Notes under the pieces: generated by a model
The model's input: the letters and a program-made list of their open reading frames with translations, nothing else
Told to the model about the DNA's origin: nothing
Database searches by the model: none
Shown here: positions 33,413 through 40,539 of the stretch, piece by piece
Layout: every line of letters begins with the position of its first letter
Numbering within the stretch: the stretch's first letter is position 1
Translations under genes and position numbers: made by a program
Assembly: GCA_017881445.1 (NCBI GenBank)
Contig: JADGQX010000010.1
Coordinates: 1 to 40,948 of the forward strand
DNA length: 40,948 nucleotides
Direction: 5' to 3'
From: Gemmatimonadota bacterium
GTDB taxonomy: Bacteria > Gemmatimonadota > Gemmatimonadetes > Longimicrobiales > RSA9

Positions 33413-34968
33413 TGGTTGATGATCTCCTGGAGGACCTTGGCCGCGCGCGGATCGCGGGACTGTCCGAGCCAGAAGATGGCCTTCGAGCGGAGCGAAGGGT
33501 CCTTCTCGGTCCTGGCCACTTCCAGCAGCTTGTCCACGGCATCCTTGCGCTGGCTCATGGCGAAGAGGATCTGCTCGCGCATGGACTTGTCCGCGCTGGC
33601 GTCGTAGAGCTTGGAAAGCTCGGCCACGCTGAGGCCACCCTCCTGGCTGGCCCAGAAGAGCGCCTGCTTGCGCACGTTCAGCGGCTGCGAGGCATCGGTG
33701 GCGACGTCCACCAGGAAGCGGCTGTCCCCGGAGCCGTGCATCTGCGAGAGCGAGAAGAGGATGCGCTCCTTGGTCCGAGGGTTGTCCGCCCGCTTGAAGA
33801 GCTGGCGCAGGAACTCGGCATTGTCCGCCGTGGCATCCTGGCCGATCCAGAAGATGGCCTTCTCGCGCAGGTCCGCCGGCGCAGCGGCATTGTCGGCGAA
33901 GCGCCGCAGCGCCGCCGCCGCCTCGGGCGAGCGGTGCTGCGAGAGGGCGAAGAGGGCCTTCTCCTGCAAGGACCGGTCGGTGGCGGAAGCGAGCACCTCC
34001 TGGATCGCCTTGAGCGCCTTGGGCCCCGGCACCTGGGAGAGCCAGAACACCGCCTGCTCCCGCACGCCCGGATCGGGGTCGTTGCGGACCAGGTCCAGCA
34101 GGATGTCCTCGGTCTCGTCCGTGCGCTTCTGCGAGATGAGGAACACGGCCTGGCGGCGCAACGGCGCGGAGCACGCGTCCCGGCGCTTGAGCACATCGCG
34201 CAGCACCGGCAGTGCCTGGTCCGCGTCCATCTGCAGCAGCGCGTTCAGCGCCGCGACGCGCATGGCTGCCTTCTCCTCCTGACCAGCGCATTCCGGCGGC
34301 AGCGCCTGGCGCCTCGAGCCGCCCGGGCCCATGGCACCGACGACCTCCATCGCGGGACGAGCCGCCTCGAGTGCGGCCTTGGCGGCCTCCATACCGGCCT
34401 TGGCAGCCTCCATCTCGGCGCCGGTGCGCTCCGCTTGGACGGCCACCTGGTCCGCGACGGCGCCGGCGCGCTCGGCCTCGAAGGCGGCGGCGCGCGCCTC
34501 GGCGGTGACCGCTTCCGCGGCGTCGGCGTCGCCGGTCCGGGCCAGGGCGCCGTTGATGCGCGCGGCCAGGGCCTCGGCATCGCCGCGGGTGTTGGCGTTG
34601 GGGAAGCGCTTCTTCTGCTCCTGCAGGGCGACCTGGGCGCGGCGCAGCTCCTCGGAGCCGCCCTGGCGATAAAGCGCGAAGGCATGCCAGTAGAGCGCAT
34701 CGGGCGCGTAGCTGGAGTTCGGGTACCGATCGACGAGGCTGCGGAAGAGGGCGGCAGCCTGCCTGTAGTCGCCCTGGTTCAGGTGCTCGCGGGCCAGCTT
34801 GTAGAGCGAGTCCGCGGGGTCGCCCTGGTGCCTGGGCGCGGGCGGCACGGTGGCGAACGGCCGCTGCACCAGGCCCGGCCCGGCGGCGGGCGCTCGGGAG
34901 GGCGCGGGGCCAGGCACGGCGACCAGGCCGAGCGAGGTCACGAGCGCGAACAGTGTGACGCGTAGCAT
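33409..34968 (-). CDS. Exported TPR/coiled-coil/HEAT-repeat protein, long paralog
   Basis: A 519-residue exported protein: signal peptide (1 to about 28), TPR-like segment (about 50-140, with HLNQGDYRQAAALFRSLVDRYP, like the periplasmic YbgF/BamD type), an Ala/Glu-rich coiled coil (about 147-210), and eight to nine HEAT repeats (237-519). Repeat cores end in Gln at 280, 312, 344, 377, 409, 442, 473 and 503, every 30-33 residues. From 280 on, cores alternate strictly between a Trp form (FWLSQ, FWIGQ, FWASQ, FWLGQ) and a Trp-less form. GAGGAGG precedes the ATG at 34968. It starts 10 bases after the anti-sigma gene and overlaps the short paralog. Confidence 0.87.
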   Translation of the reverse strand: MLRVTLFALVTSLGLVAVPGPAPSRAPAAGPGLVQRPFATVPPAPRHQGDPADSLYKLAREHLNQGDYRQAAALFRSLVDRYPNSSYAPDALYWHAFALYRQGGSEELRRAQVALQEQKKRFPNANTRGDAEALAARINGALARTGDADAAEAVTAEARAAAFEAERAGAVADQVAVQAERTGAEMEAAKAGMEAAKAALEAARPAMEVVGAMGPGGSRRQALPPECAGQEEKAAMRVAALNALLQMDADQALPVLRDVLKRRDACSAPLRRQAVFLISQKRTDETEDILLDLVRNDPDPGVREQAVFWLSQVPGPKALKAIQEVLASATDRSLQEKALFALSQHRSPEAAAALRRFADNAAAPADLREKAIFWIGQDATADNAEFLRQLFKRADNPRTKERILFSLSQMHGSGDSRFLVDVATDASQPLNVRKQALFWASQEGGLSVAELSKLYDASADKSMREQILFAMSQRKDAVDKLLEVARTEKDPSLRSKAIFWLGQSRDPRAAKVLQEIINQ

Positions 34969-34978
34969 GGAGCCCTCC

Positions 34979-35851
34979 TCAGGTTTGGGCCGAGGCGCCG
35001 GCCGGCACGGCAGTACGCAGCCTCGGGAGTATGTCGCGCTCCTGGAGCGCACGGTCGACGAGCTCCGCGTCGCCCGGACGTGCATCGGGCGCGGCGCGCA
35101 GCTGAACGATCTGGACGAGAACCAGCTCGAGGTCTTCCAGCAGGGGCCGCAGCTTGGGGTCGCGGCCGGCCGGAGAGTCGATCAGCAGGCGGGTGCTCGA
35201 GAGCACGTCCCCGGCCCACTGCGCGAGCTGTGGATCCACGACACCCCGCTGGCGGGCGTCGGCACGAAAGGAGGTCAGCAGCAGCTCCGCCTGGCCCAGG
35301 GTCTGGGCGGCGGCCAGCCGGTACATCGAGCTGCGAGGCTGGGGCTGAGGCTGGGACGATCCCGGCCGGACGGTGTTCAGGGCGAACGTACGGTTCACGG
35401 GTGCGGCAGCGTCCGGAGTCCGCTGCTCCGACGGCGACGCCGCGGCGAGCGACCCGGGCGTCCGAGACTCGCCGGGCGCCTGCAACTTCGCGGGCCCGCC
35501 GGCGGGGGCCTTCGTCTCCGCCTGCCGGGTCGCCACGGTGGCGGCCGGCCGCTGGTACACCAGGGAGAGGCGACCGAGACCGAAGCTGAGCAGAAGCAGG
35601 GCCGCCACCGGCAGCGCCCGCCAGGCCCAGCGCTGGGCCCGGCGCCGGAAGGGGATCACGTCCGCCGGCAGATCGCCGGGGACTCCCGGATCGCCGGCCT
35701 CCGTGAGGGCGACGTCGCCCGAGGAGAGGCGACCTGCCTTGCGGGCCGCGCGGATGCGCCGCCACATCTCGTCGCGCGACGCCTCGGGTGGAGGATTGTA
35801 CCCGTCCCGCGCGAGGTCGCGAATCAGCTCGTCCATGCGATCTTCCTTCAT
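34979..35851 (-). CDS. Membrane-spanning anti-sigma factor (predicted)
   Basis: A 290-residue protein with a cytoplasmic N-terminal part (1-75), one transmembrane span (about 76-96) and an external domain of about 190 residues with a Pro/Ala-rich linker followed by helices (about 185-285). The name rests on position: its ATG overlaps the sigma-factor stop by four bases, and topology fits an anti-sigma factor. There is no Cys or His, so the common zinc-binding (HxxxCxxC) fold is absent. The external part may sense the envelope or contact the HEAT proteins encoded next. No family recognised from sequence alone. Confidence 0.75.
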   Translation of the reverse strand: MKEDRMDELIRDLARDGYNPPPEASRDEMWRRIRAARKAGRLSSGDVALTEAGDPGVPGDLPADVIPFRRRAQRWAWRALPVAALLLLSFGLGRLSLVYQRPAATVATRQAETKAPAGGPAKLQAPGESRTPGSLAAASPSEQRTPDAAAPVNRTFALNTVRPGSSQPQPQPRSSMYRLAAAQTLGQAELLLTSFRADARQRGVVDPQLAQWAGDVLSSTRLLIDSPAGRDPKLRPLLEDLELVLVQIVQLRAAPDARPGDAELVDRALQERDILPRLRTAVPAGASAQT

Positions 35852-36390
35852 ACGGCCCACTCCTCGGCGAAGTCCGCCAGCTCCTCCCGCAGGGCAGCCC
35901 GCGCCCGGAAGAGGCGAGCCTTGGAAGTCCCACTGGGTATTCCCAGCACCACGCCGATCTCCTCGTGCGTGAAGCCCTCGAGGTCGTGCATCAGGAACAC
36001 GATCCGGCCGTGCTCCGGCAGCCCATCGATCGCCCGCCGCAGCCGCACCTTGAGGTCCGGCTCGGCCTCCCTGCTCTCCACGCCCAGCTCCCTGGCATCG
36101 TCGAGATCCGTCTCGCGCTCGCGGAAGCGCTTGACCTTGCGCATCCCGTTGAGCACGACCGAAACCGCGATGGAGTGAAGCCACGTGGCGAAAGCGGAGT
36201 CGCCCCGGAAATCGGCCAGGCGGCTGAACGCGCGGATGAACGTGTCCTGGGTGAAATCCTGGGCCAGCTCCTCCCTGCCGCTCATGCGGTAGGCGAGGCG
36301 GTAGACGCGGTCGACGTGCGCGTCATAGAGCGCGCGCTCGGCGACTTCATCTCCCAGCTTGGCCCGGGCGATCAACTCGCGGTCGTCCAC
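35848..36390 (-). CDS. ECF RNA polymerase sigma factor (RpoE-like)
   Basis: A 180-residue group IV sigma factor. Region 2 (about 20-90) includes EELAQDFTQDTFIRAFSRLADFRGDSAFATWLHSIA, and region 4 (about 120-172) includes LPEHGRIVFLMHDLEGFTHEEIGVVLGIPSGTSKARLFRAR, the -10 and -35 recognition parts. A GTG at 36390 with GGAG 4 bases upstream is the start. It heads a four-gene operon with its anti-sigma factor and two HEAT proteins. A matching ECF-type promoter lies about 47 bases upstream, suggesting that the sigma factor activates its own operon. Confidence 0.95.
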   Translation of the reverse strand: MDDRELIARAKLGDEVAERALYDAHVDRVYRLAYRMSGREELAQDFTQDTFIRAFSRLADFRGDSAFATWLHSIAVSVVLNGMRKVKRFRERETDLDDARELGVESREAEPDLKVRLRRAIDGLPEHGRIVFLMHDLEGFTHEEIGVVLGIPSGTSKARLFRARAALREELADFAEEWAV

Positions 36391-36436
36391 CAGGCTCCAT
36401 TCCTTTGGGCGAGGGTCCTCGTCCGCTGCGTCTGAG

Positions 36437-36464
36437 TAGACACGGCCAGGGCGGAAACGGTTGC
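36437..36464 (-). promoter_or_regulatory. ECF-type promoter of the sigma/anti-sigma/HEAT operon
   Basis: On the minus strand GCAACC (36464-36459) and GTCTA (36441-36437) are 17 bases apart. They resemble the AAC-containing -35 and GTCTA -10 elements of many ECF sigma factors. Transcription would start near 36430, about 40 bases before the sigma GTG. Confidence 0.5.
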
Positions 36465-36467
36465 GTG

Positions 36468-36494
36468 CGCCTGCCGCTGCGGGAGCGGCGGGCG
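36468..36494 (-). terminator. Hairpin after the epimerase gene
   Basis: The arms at 36468-36478 and 36484-36494 pair over 11 positions, one of them a T-G wobble, around a 5-base loop. It lies about 30 bases past the epimerase stop and just upstream of the ECF promoter, so it insulates the two units. Confidence 0.55.
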
Positions 36495-36522
36495 TGGTGG
36501 CGGTGCGTGCTGCGGTGCGGCT

Positions 36523-37485
36523 TCAGATCGCGGGGGCCTGCAGCTGCTCGTGACCGATGAGCCAGGCCAGGGCCTCGCGCACCGCGCCGAAGCTGGAGTA
36601 GCGGGGCTCGTATCCCAGGAGCCGCCGCGCCTTCTCGATGCTGCCACAGGGCGAATGCGCCAGGTGGTCGAGGGTGAGGCGAGCATCCTCCTCGGACACG
36701 TCGCGGCGCCACTCTTCGAAGGGGAGGAAGCGCAGCTGCGGCTCGTGGCCGAACCAGCCGGCAACCTCGCGGGCATAGCCGTAGAGCGTCACCGCCGCGG
36801 GGGAGACCACGTGGAAGGCCTCGCCCACGGCCTCGTTGCGCGCGACGATGGCGCGCTCGAAGGCCTGGGCGACATCGTCGGCGTGGACGTGGTGCAGCGT
36901 GGAAAGGCCGCGGTCGGGGAGCGCGACAGGAGCCCCCGCGGCCAGGGCCTCGAACACGGACAGATTGAGGTTCCCCTGCGGGTTGATGGGTCGCCAGCCC
37001 GCGCCCACGATGTGACCGGGGTGCAGGATCGTGGCCGGCAGGCCGCCCAGGCGGGCGCGGCCGAGCAGCAGCGCCTCGATGGCCGCCTTGCGGATGCCGT
37101 AGTCGCCGAAGGGGTGGCGCGGCCGCAGCTCGTCCGTGGGCGCGACCTCGGTGGCGCCGTGCACCCACATGGTGCCGCAGTGGAGGAAGTGGGCGATGCG
37201 GCCCTGGAGCGCGTCCACCAGCTGCAGGCAGCTCTCGGGGTGGAAGCAGATGAGGTCCACGACCACGTCCGGCCGCAGACCGGCGACGCGCGAACCGAAG
37301 CTGCCGGCGGCCTCCTCCGCAGTGCGGTCCACGTGCACGCGCTCTACGGCGCTCCACTCCGGGCGGTAGTGGTAGGGCTCGCGCGCACCGCGGCTGAGGG
37401 CGACGACCTGGTGACCCGCCGCCACCAGGCGGGGGACGAGATAGCTGCCGATGTGACCGGTCGCGCCGATGACGACGATGCGCAT
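36523..37485 (-). CDS. NAD-dependent epimerase/dehydratase family protein
   Basis: A 320-residue extended-SDR protein. The cofactor motif GATGHIGSYL is at 7-16, followed by VVALSRG at the end of beta-2. The usual catalytic Tyr-x3-Lys is seen as YGIRK in the middle of the protein, and a conserved HPGHIVGAG stretch follows. Such enzymes act on nucleotide sugars or related substrates; no substrate can be assigned. AGGGAG sits 6 bases before the ATG at 37485, and a good sigma-70 promoter lies upstream. The longer frame to 37566 has no ribosome site. Confidence 0.88.
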   Translation of the reverse strand: MRIVVIGATGHIGSYLVPRLVAAGHQVVALSRGAREPYHYRPEWSAVERVHVDRTAEEAAGSFGSRVAGLRPDVVVDLICFHPESCLQLVDALQGRIAHFLHCGTMWVHGATEVAPTDELRPRHPFGDYGIRKAAIEALLLGRARLGGLPATILHPGHIVGAGWRPINPQGNLNLSVFEALAAGAPVALPDRGLSTLHHVHADDVAQAFERAIVARNEAVGEAFHVVSPAAVTLYGYAREVAGWFGHEPQLRFLPFEEWRRDVSEEDARLTLDHLAHSPCGSIEKARRLLGYEPRYSSFGAVREALAWLIGHEQLQAPAI

Positions 37486-37521
37486 GCTGGCTCCCTGAGA
37501 GGTTCCGGAGGGGTCCGAGCG

Positions 37522-37550
37522 ATAATGTGCCTCCACGGCGGCGCTGTCAA
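37522..37550 (-). promoter_or_regulatory. Sigma-70 promoter for the epimerase gene
   Basis: On the minus strand a perfect TTGACA (37550-37545) is 17 bases from CATTAT (37527-37522, four of six matches). Transcription would start near 37515, about 30 bases before the ATG. Confidence 0.6.
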
Positions 37551-37589
37551 AGGAACATGCTGGCACCTGGCTTGCCCCGGCCCCAGTCC

Positions 37590-37970
37590 ATGCGCTCCTT
37601 ACCCGACCGGGCGAACTGGCGCGCCGCGCTCTGGCTCCGGCGGCAGCGGATCCGGGGACGACGCGGCTTCATCTGGCGCTGGTTCATCCCCCGGCTCGCG
37701 CTGCCCGCGGCGCTGCTCGCCAGCGTCCTGCGCGTCCTGACCGAGCCGTTCCGCTGGGGCCACGCGCTGGCACACCTGCTCCTGAACGTGGCCGGCGCGG
37801 GGGTGGTGGGCGGGTACGTGACCGGGCGGCTGCTGTGGCAGACGATCGTGGCGGGAAGTTGGTGGCGCGGGAGCGCGCGGGGGCGGGTGCGGGACGCGCC
37901 CGGGACGCGACCCGCGCGGGGCGGGACCGTGCCGCCCGGCTCACCGGGCGGCGCCGATCCGCCGGCGTGA
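37590..37970 (+). CDS. Small basic membrane protein, hypothetical
   Basis: A 126-residue frame (from the ATG at 37590; an ATG at 37557 is also possible) with an Arg-rich N-terminus, two hydrophobic stretches (about residues 31-48 and 54-80) and a disordered Gly/Pro/Arg-rich tail. I recognise no family and no ribosome site is clear. A 9-bp hairpin directly after the stop (37977-38005) supports a real transcript end. High GC DNA often yields long random frames, so this call is uncertain. Confidence 0.45.
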   Translation: MRSLPDRANWRAALWLRRQRIRGRRGFIWRWFIPRLALPAALLASVLRVLTEPFRWGHALAHLLLNVAGAGVVGGYVTGRLLWQTIVAGSWWRGSARGRVRDAPGTRPARGGTVPPGSPGGADPPA

Positions 37971-37976
37971 GCCGCT

Positions 37977-38005
37977 CCCGGGCCGTGGTGCGGGCGCGGC
38001 CCGGG
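37977..38005 (+). terminator. Terminator hairpin after the small basic membrane protein
   Basis: CCCGGGCCG (37977-37985) and CGGCCCGGG (37997-38005) form a perfect 9-bp stem with an 11-base loop, beginning 7 bases after the stop at 37970. Confidence 0.5.
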
Positions 38006-38030
38006 GGCGGCGCCGTCATGGGCCTCCCCA

Positions 38031-38066
38031 ACGCTCGCCCCGACGCTCGCCCCGATGCTCGCCCCG
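38031..38066. repeat. Three 12-bp tandem repeats
   Basis: ACGCTCGCCCCG occurs twice (38031-38042, 38043-38054) and once with a single change (ATGCTCGCCCCG, 38055-38066). It lies between two convergent genes. Confidence 0.8.
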
Positions 38067-38083
38067 AGGGGAGCAGGCGCGCG

Positions 38084-38443
38084 TCAGTGCGGGTGCGGCC
38101 TCAACTCGCTCATGCGGCTGGCGAGCGGCGGCGTGGCGACGTGCAGATCGGGCTCGTCGTGGATGAAGGTGATCTGCAGCGTGCCGAGCACCGCCGCCAC
38201 CTCCTCCCTGTCGGCCAGCGCCGGCGCGGGGCTGAAGCGGACGCCGCCCGCCTCCAGCAGCCGCACGAGCCCCGCCAGCCGCCCGGGCGGGATCTCGACT
38301 TCCAGCACGAGCGAGATGTTGGAGTACTGATGGAAGTCGAGGATCCAGCCGCCGGTGACGCGGATCGCTTCCTCGACGATGTCCACGAGCGCGTGGCGCT
38401 CAACGCGCGTGGACCCTTGCAGGTGCAGCGACGTGACAGGCAT
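38084..38443 (-). CDS. Conserved-looking small protein, possibly ACT-like
   Basis: A 119-residue soluble protein that begins MPVTSLHLQG. The pattern of strands and helices (ALVDIVEEAIRVTGGWILDFHQYSNISLVLEVEI, then GRLAGLVRLLEAGGVRF) reads as a beta-alpha-beta-beta-alpha ferredoxin-like fold, as in ACT domains, and SNISLVLEVEI resembles an ACT edge strand. GAGG lies 8 bases before the ATG at 38443. It follows the DinB gene on the same strand but with a terminator between. I cannot assign a function; the fold is inference. Confidence 0.7.
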   Translation of the reverse strand: MPVTSLHLQGSTRVERHALVDIVEEAIRVTGGWILDFHQYSNISLVLEVEIPPGRLAGLVRLLEAGGVRFSPAPALADREEVAAVLGTLQITFIHDEPDLHVATPPLASRMSELRPHPH

Positions 38444-38591
38444 GGTACCGCCTCGCGCACGACGCACGAGCCGACCACTTGGGAACGCGGGCGCGGGCCG
38501 GCGTAGCGCCCTTCCAGCTGTCGAAGGTGAGCCGGGACCATGGGGTTGGGCCCCGGCGGGGGGCACCAGGGACGGTTCCATATCTACAGAT

Positions 38592-38616
38592 GTCCCCGCG
38601 CAGGAGCAACGGGGAC
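38592..38616 (-). terminator. Hairpin after the DinB-like gene
   Basis: GTCCCCG (38592-38598) and CGGGGAC (38610-38616) form a perfect 7-bp stem with an 11-base loop, 5 bases past the DinB stop. The bases after it on the minus strand are relatively AT-rich (ATCTGTAGATATGG). Confidence 0.5.
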
Positions 38617-38621
38617 GGGCC

Positions 38622-39122
38622 TCAGTCGAACTCCACTCTCGGGCCGGGTTGCGACGCCCCCACGCGACCGGCTTCGATCTCCGCCCGGGCGTAGTTCTCC
38701 CCTCGCACCGGCGCACCGGCCAGCCGCCGCAGCATGGCGATCTGGCCGGTGTGGGTGAGAGCGTCGGCGACAGGACCCTGGAAAAGCTGCTCCGCCGATC
38801 GACCCAGGGGCGCGCCGGAGGCGAGGAAGGCCTCGAAGCGGCCGAGGGCGCCGAAGAAACGCTCGACCTCGTCAGGCCAGTCGAGGGGGGTGGAGTCCCG
38901 CCACACGTGGGTGCCGCCGGCCAGGGCGAGCGCCCAGTCGAGCAGGTCGCCCATGTGCGCCAGGATCTCCGCGGGCGTGCGCGACTCCGGCCCCACGCGC
39001 AAGTCCGCGAACCCCGGGGGCGCGTCCCGCAGCGCCTTGCCGGCACGGTAGGCGAGGGTGGCAACGGTGTGGCGCAGCAGGGCGCGCCGGCCATCGTCCG
39101 GCGACCGCTCGGACGGATCCAT
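38622..39122 (-). CDS. DinB-like/maleylpyruvate isomerase-fold protein
   Basis: A 166-residue four-helix-bundle protein of the DinB/YfiT superfamily. Recognisable parts are LAHMGDLLDWALALAGG (His56) and ALTHTGQIAMLRRLAG (His124). The full family has three metal-binding His; I can see only these two in the expected places, so metal binding may be altered. Related proteins act as thiol-dependent transferases or in stress responses. GGGAG is 8 bases before the ATG at 39122, which starts 16 bases after the symporter stop, so it belongs to that operon. Confidence 0.82.
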   Translation of the reverse strand: MDPSERSPDDGRRALLRHTVATLAYRAGKALRDAPPGFADLRVGPESRTPAEILAHMGDLLDWALALAGGTHVWRDSTPLDWPDEVERFFGALGRFEAFLASGAPLGRSAEQLFQGPVADALTHTGQIAMLRRLAGAPVRGENYARAEIEAGRVGASQPGPRVEFD

Positions 39123-39138
39123 GGCGGGACTCCCGCGA

Positions 39139-40539
39139 TCAGTGGACGGTCGGCAGGGCGTCGGGGGCGCGCGGCTGCCGCGCGCCGACGAATCTGGCGA
39201 ACAGGACCGGGAGCAGGAAGAGGCCCGTCGCGAGCACCGTGCCCCAGACGTTGACCCCAAGGAGGGTGGCGTATCGCCCGTGGCCGATGGCCAGTGCCGG
39301 CGGGAGCAGGCCGGCCACCTCCACCACGCCGGCCAGGATCCCGGTCCAGAAGGCCAGGTGGAAGGAAAGCGCCGGGGCGCGCAGGAACAGGCCCAGCAGG
39401 AACACCGGCGCCAGCCCGAGGACCATGGTGCCGCTGATAGTCGTCGCCTTCAGGATGGCCGCGCCGAACAGGAGCGGGATGTTGCCGAGAACAGCCGCCG
39501 CGACCATGGCCACGCGCCCGGCCACGAGGCCGCGCCGCGGCGCGGCGCGCACCCCGGGCACGTCCACGCTCACCGCCTTGGCCACGGCGCTGAAGGCCGA
39601 GTCCACGGTGGAGCCCGCCGAGGTGAGCATGACGATGTTGACCATGACGAGGACGCCGGCACCCAGCGACACCGCGACCGCGCGGGGGGCGTCGTCGCTT
39701 ACGGGCAGGCCGGAAAGGAACGCGGTCACGCCCACACCCCCGAAGAGGGCAATGGCCAGCGCTCCGAAGCCACCCGCCAGCAGGAACGCTCGCCGCGTGG
39801 TGCGGTAGTCGCTCAGGAAGCCCCGGTCGGTCAGCACCGGATCGTGGAACGGGTAGGAGAGCGATTGCAGCAGCGCGACCAGCAGCAGGTCCACGCCCCC
39901 GCGCAACGTCCAGGACCCCGCCCCCGCCAGCGTCGCCAGCGAGCGCCCACCGCCCCGGGGCAGTGCCACCAGCACGATGAGGGAGAGGAAGGCCGCGAAG
40001 ACCGCGGCGTGCATGGCGTCGGTCCAGATCGACGTGCGTAGCCCACCCTTCAGCGTGTAGGCCAGCGTCAGCGCCGTGAAGGCGAAGGCGGCGCCGTAGT
40101 AGGCCACTCCGCCCCTCTCGCCGAAGTACGCCGCGACCACCGACGTGTTGCTCCAGACCTCGTTGTAGAGCCGGATCAGCACCGCCAGCATGAAGGTGGT
40201 GGCGGCCGCGCGGCCGTACCGACCTACCAGCCAACTGGCGAGCGAGGTCGCTCCGAAGCGACGGCGCAGCGCCACGATGGTCAGACCGCCCACCGGGATC
40301 GACAACCAGTACGCAGCATACGCCACCGCCCCCGGTGCCCCCAGCTGGGCCCCGAGGTTGGCGGCGTTGGTCACCGACTTGGCGAAGATCCAGGCGATGA
40401 AGAGCGAGGCGAAGAGCCAGGCCGTCGAGGGAGGCCGCCCCTCACGGTTCTTGCCCTCGAAGAAGCCGGCGCGGTCCCGGGCCGAGGGCGCCAGTCCGAC
40501 CAGGAGCACGCCATAGAGCGCAAGTAGAAGCCAACTCAC
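39139..40539 (-). CDS. Sodium:solute symporter family protein
   Basis: A 466-residue integral membrane protein with about 12-13 spans that should import a solute with Na+. Family hallmarks are YTLKGGLRTSIWTDAMHA (the GGLRxxxWTD loop) and the Na+-site region LTSAGSTVDSAFSAVAKAVSVD in the eighth-span area. I chose the GTG at 40539, whose GTGA overlaps the phosphoesterase stop and which has GAGG 6 bases upstream; the frame extending to 40743 is a shadow of that gene. The substrate could be a sugar, amino acid or carboxylate and cannot be read here. Confidence 0.9.
   Translation of the reverse strand: MSWLLLALYGVLLVGLAPSARDRAGFFEGKNREGRPPSTAWLFASLFIAWIFAKSVTNAANLGAQLGAPGAVAYAAYWLSIPVGGLTIVALRRRFGATSLASWLVGRYGRAAATTFMLAVLIRLYNEVWSNTSVVAAYFGERGGVAYYGAAFAFTALTLAYTLKGGLRTSIWTDAMHAAVFAAFLSLIVLVALPRGGGRSLATLAGAGSWTLRGGVDLLLVALLQSLSYPFHDPVLTDRGFLSDYRTTRRAFLLAGGFGALAIALFGGVGVTAFLSGLPVSDDAPRAVAVSLGAGVLVMVNIVMLTSAGSTVDSAFSAVAKAVSVDVPGVRAAPRRGLVAGRVAMVAAAVLGNIPLLFGAAILKATTISGTMVLGLAPVFLLGLFLRAPALSFHLAFWTGILAGVVEVAGLLPPALAIGHGRYATLLGVNVWGTVLATGLFLLPVLFARFVGARQPRAPDALPTVH

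Noticed and set aside
38581-38609. TTGCTC and TAGATA with a 17-base spacer on the minus strand, as a promoter for the ACT-like gene
   Set aside because: The -35 lies in the loop of the DinB terminator and the hexamers match consensus poorly; I kept the terminator instead.
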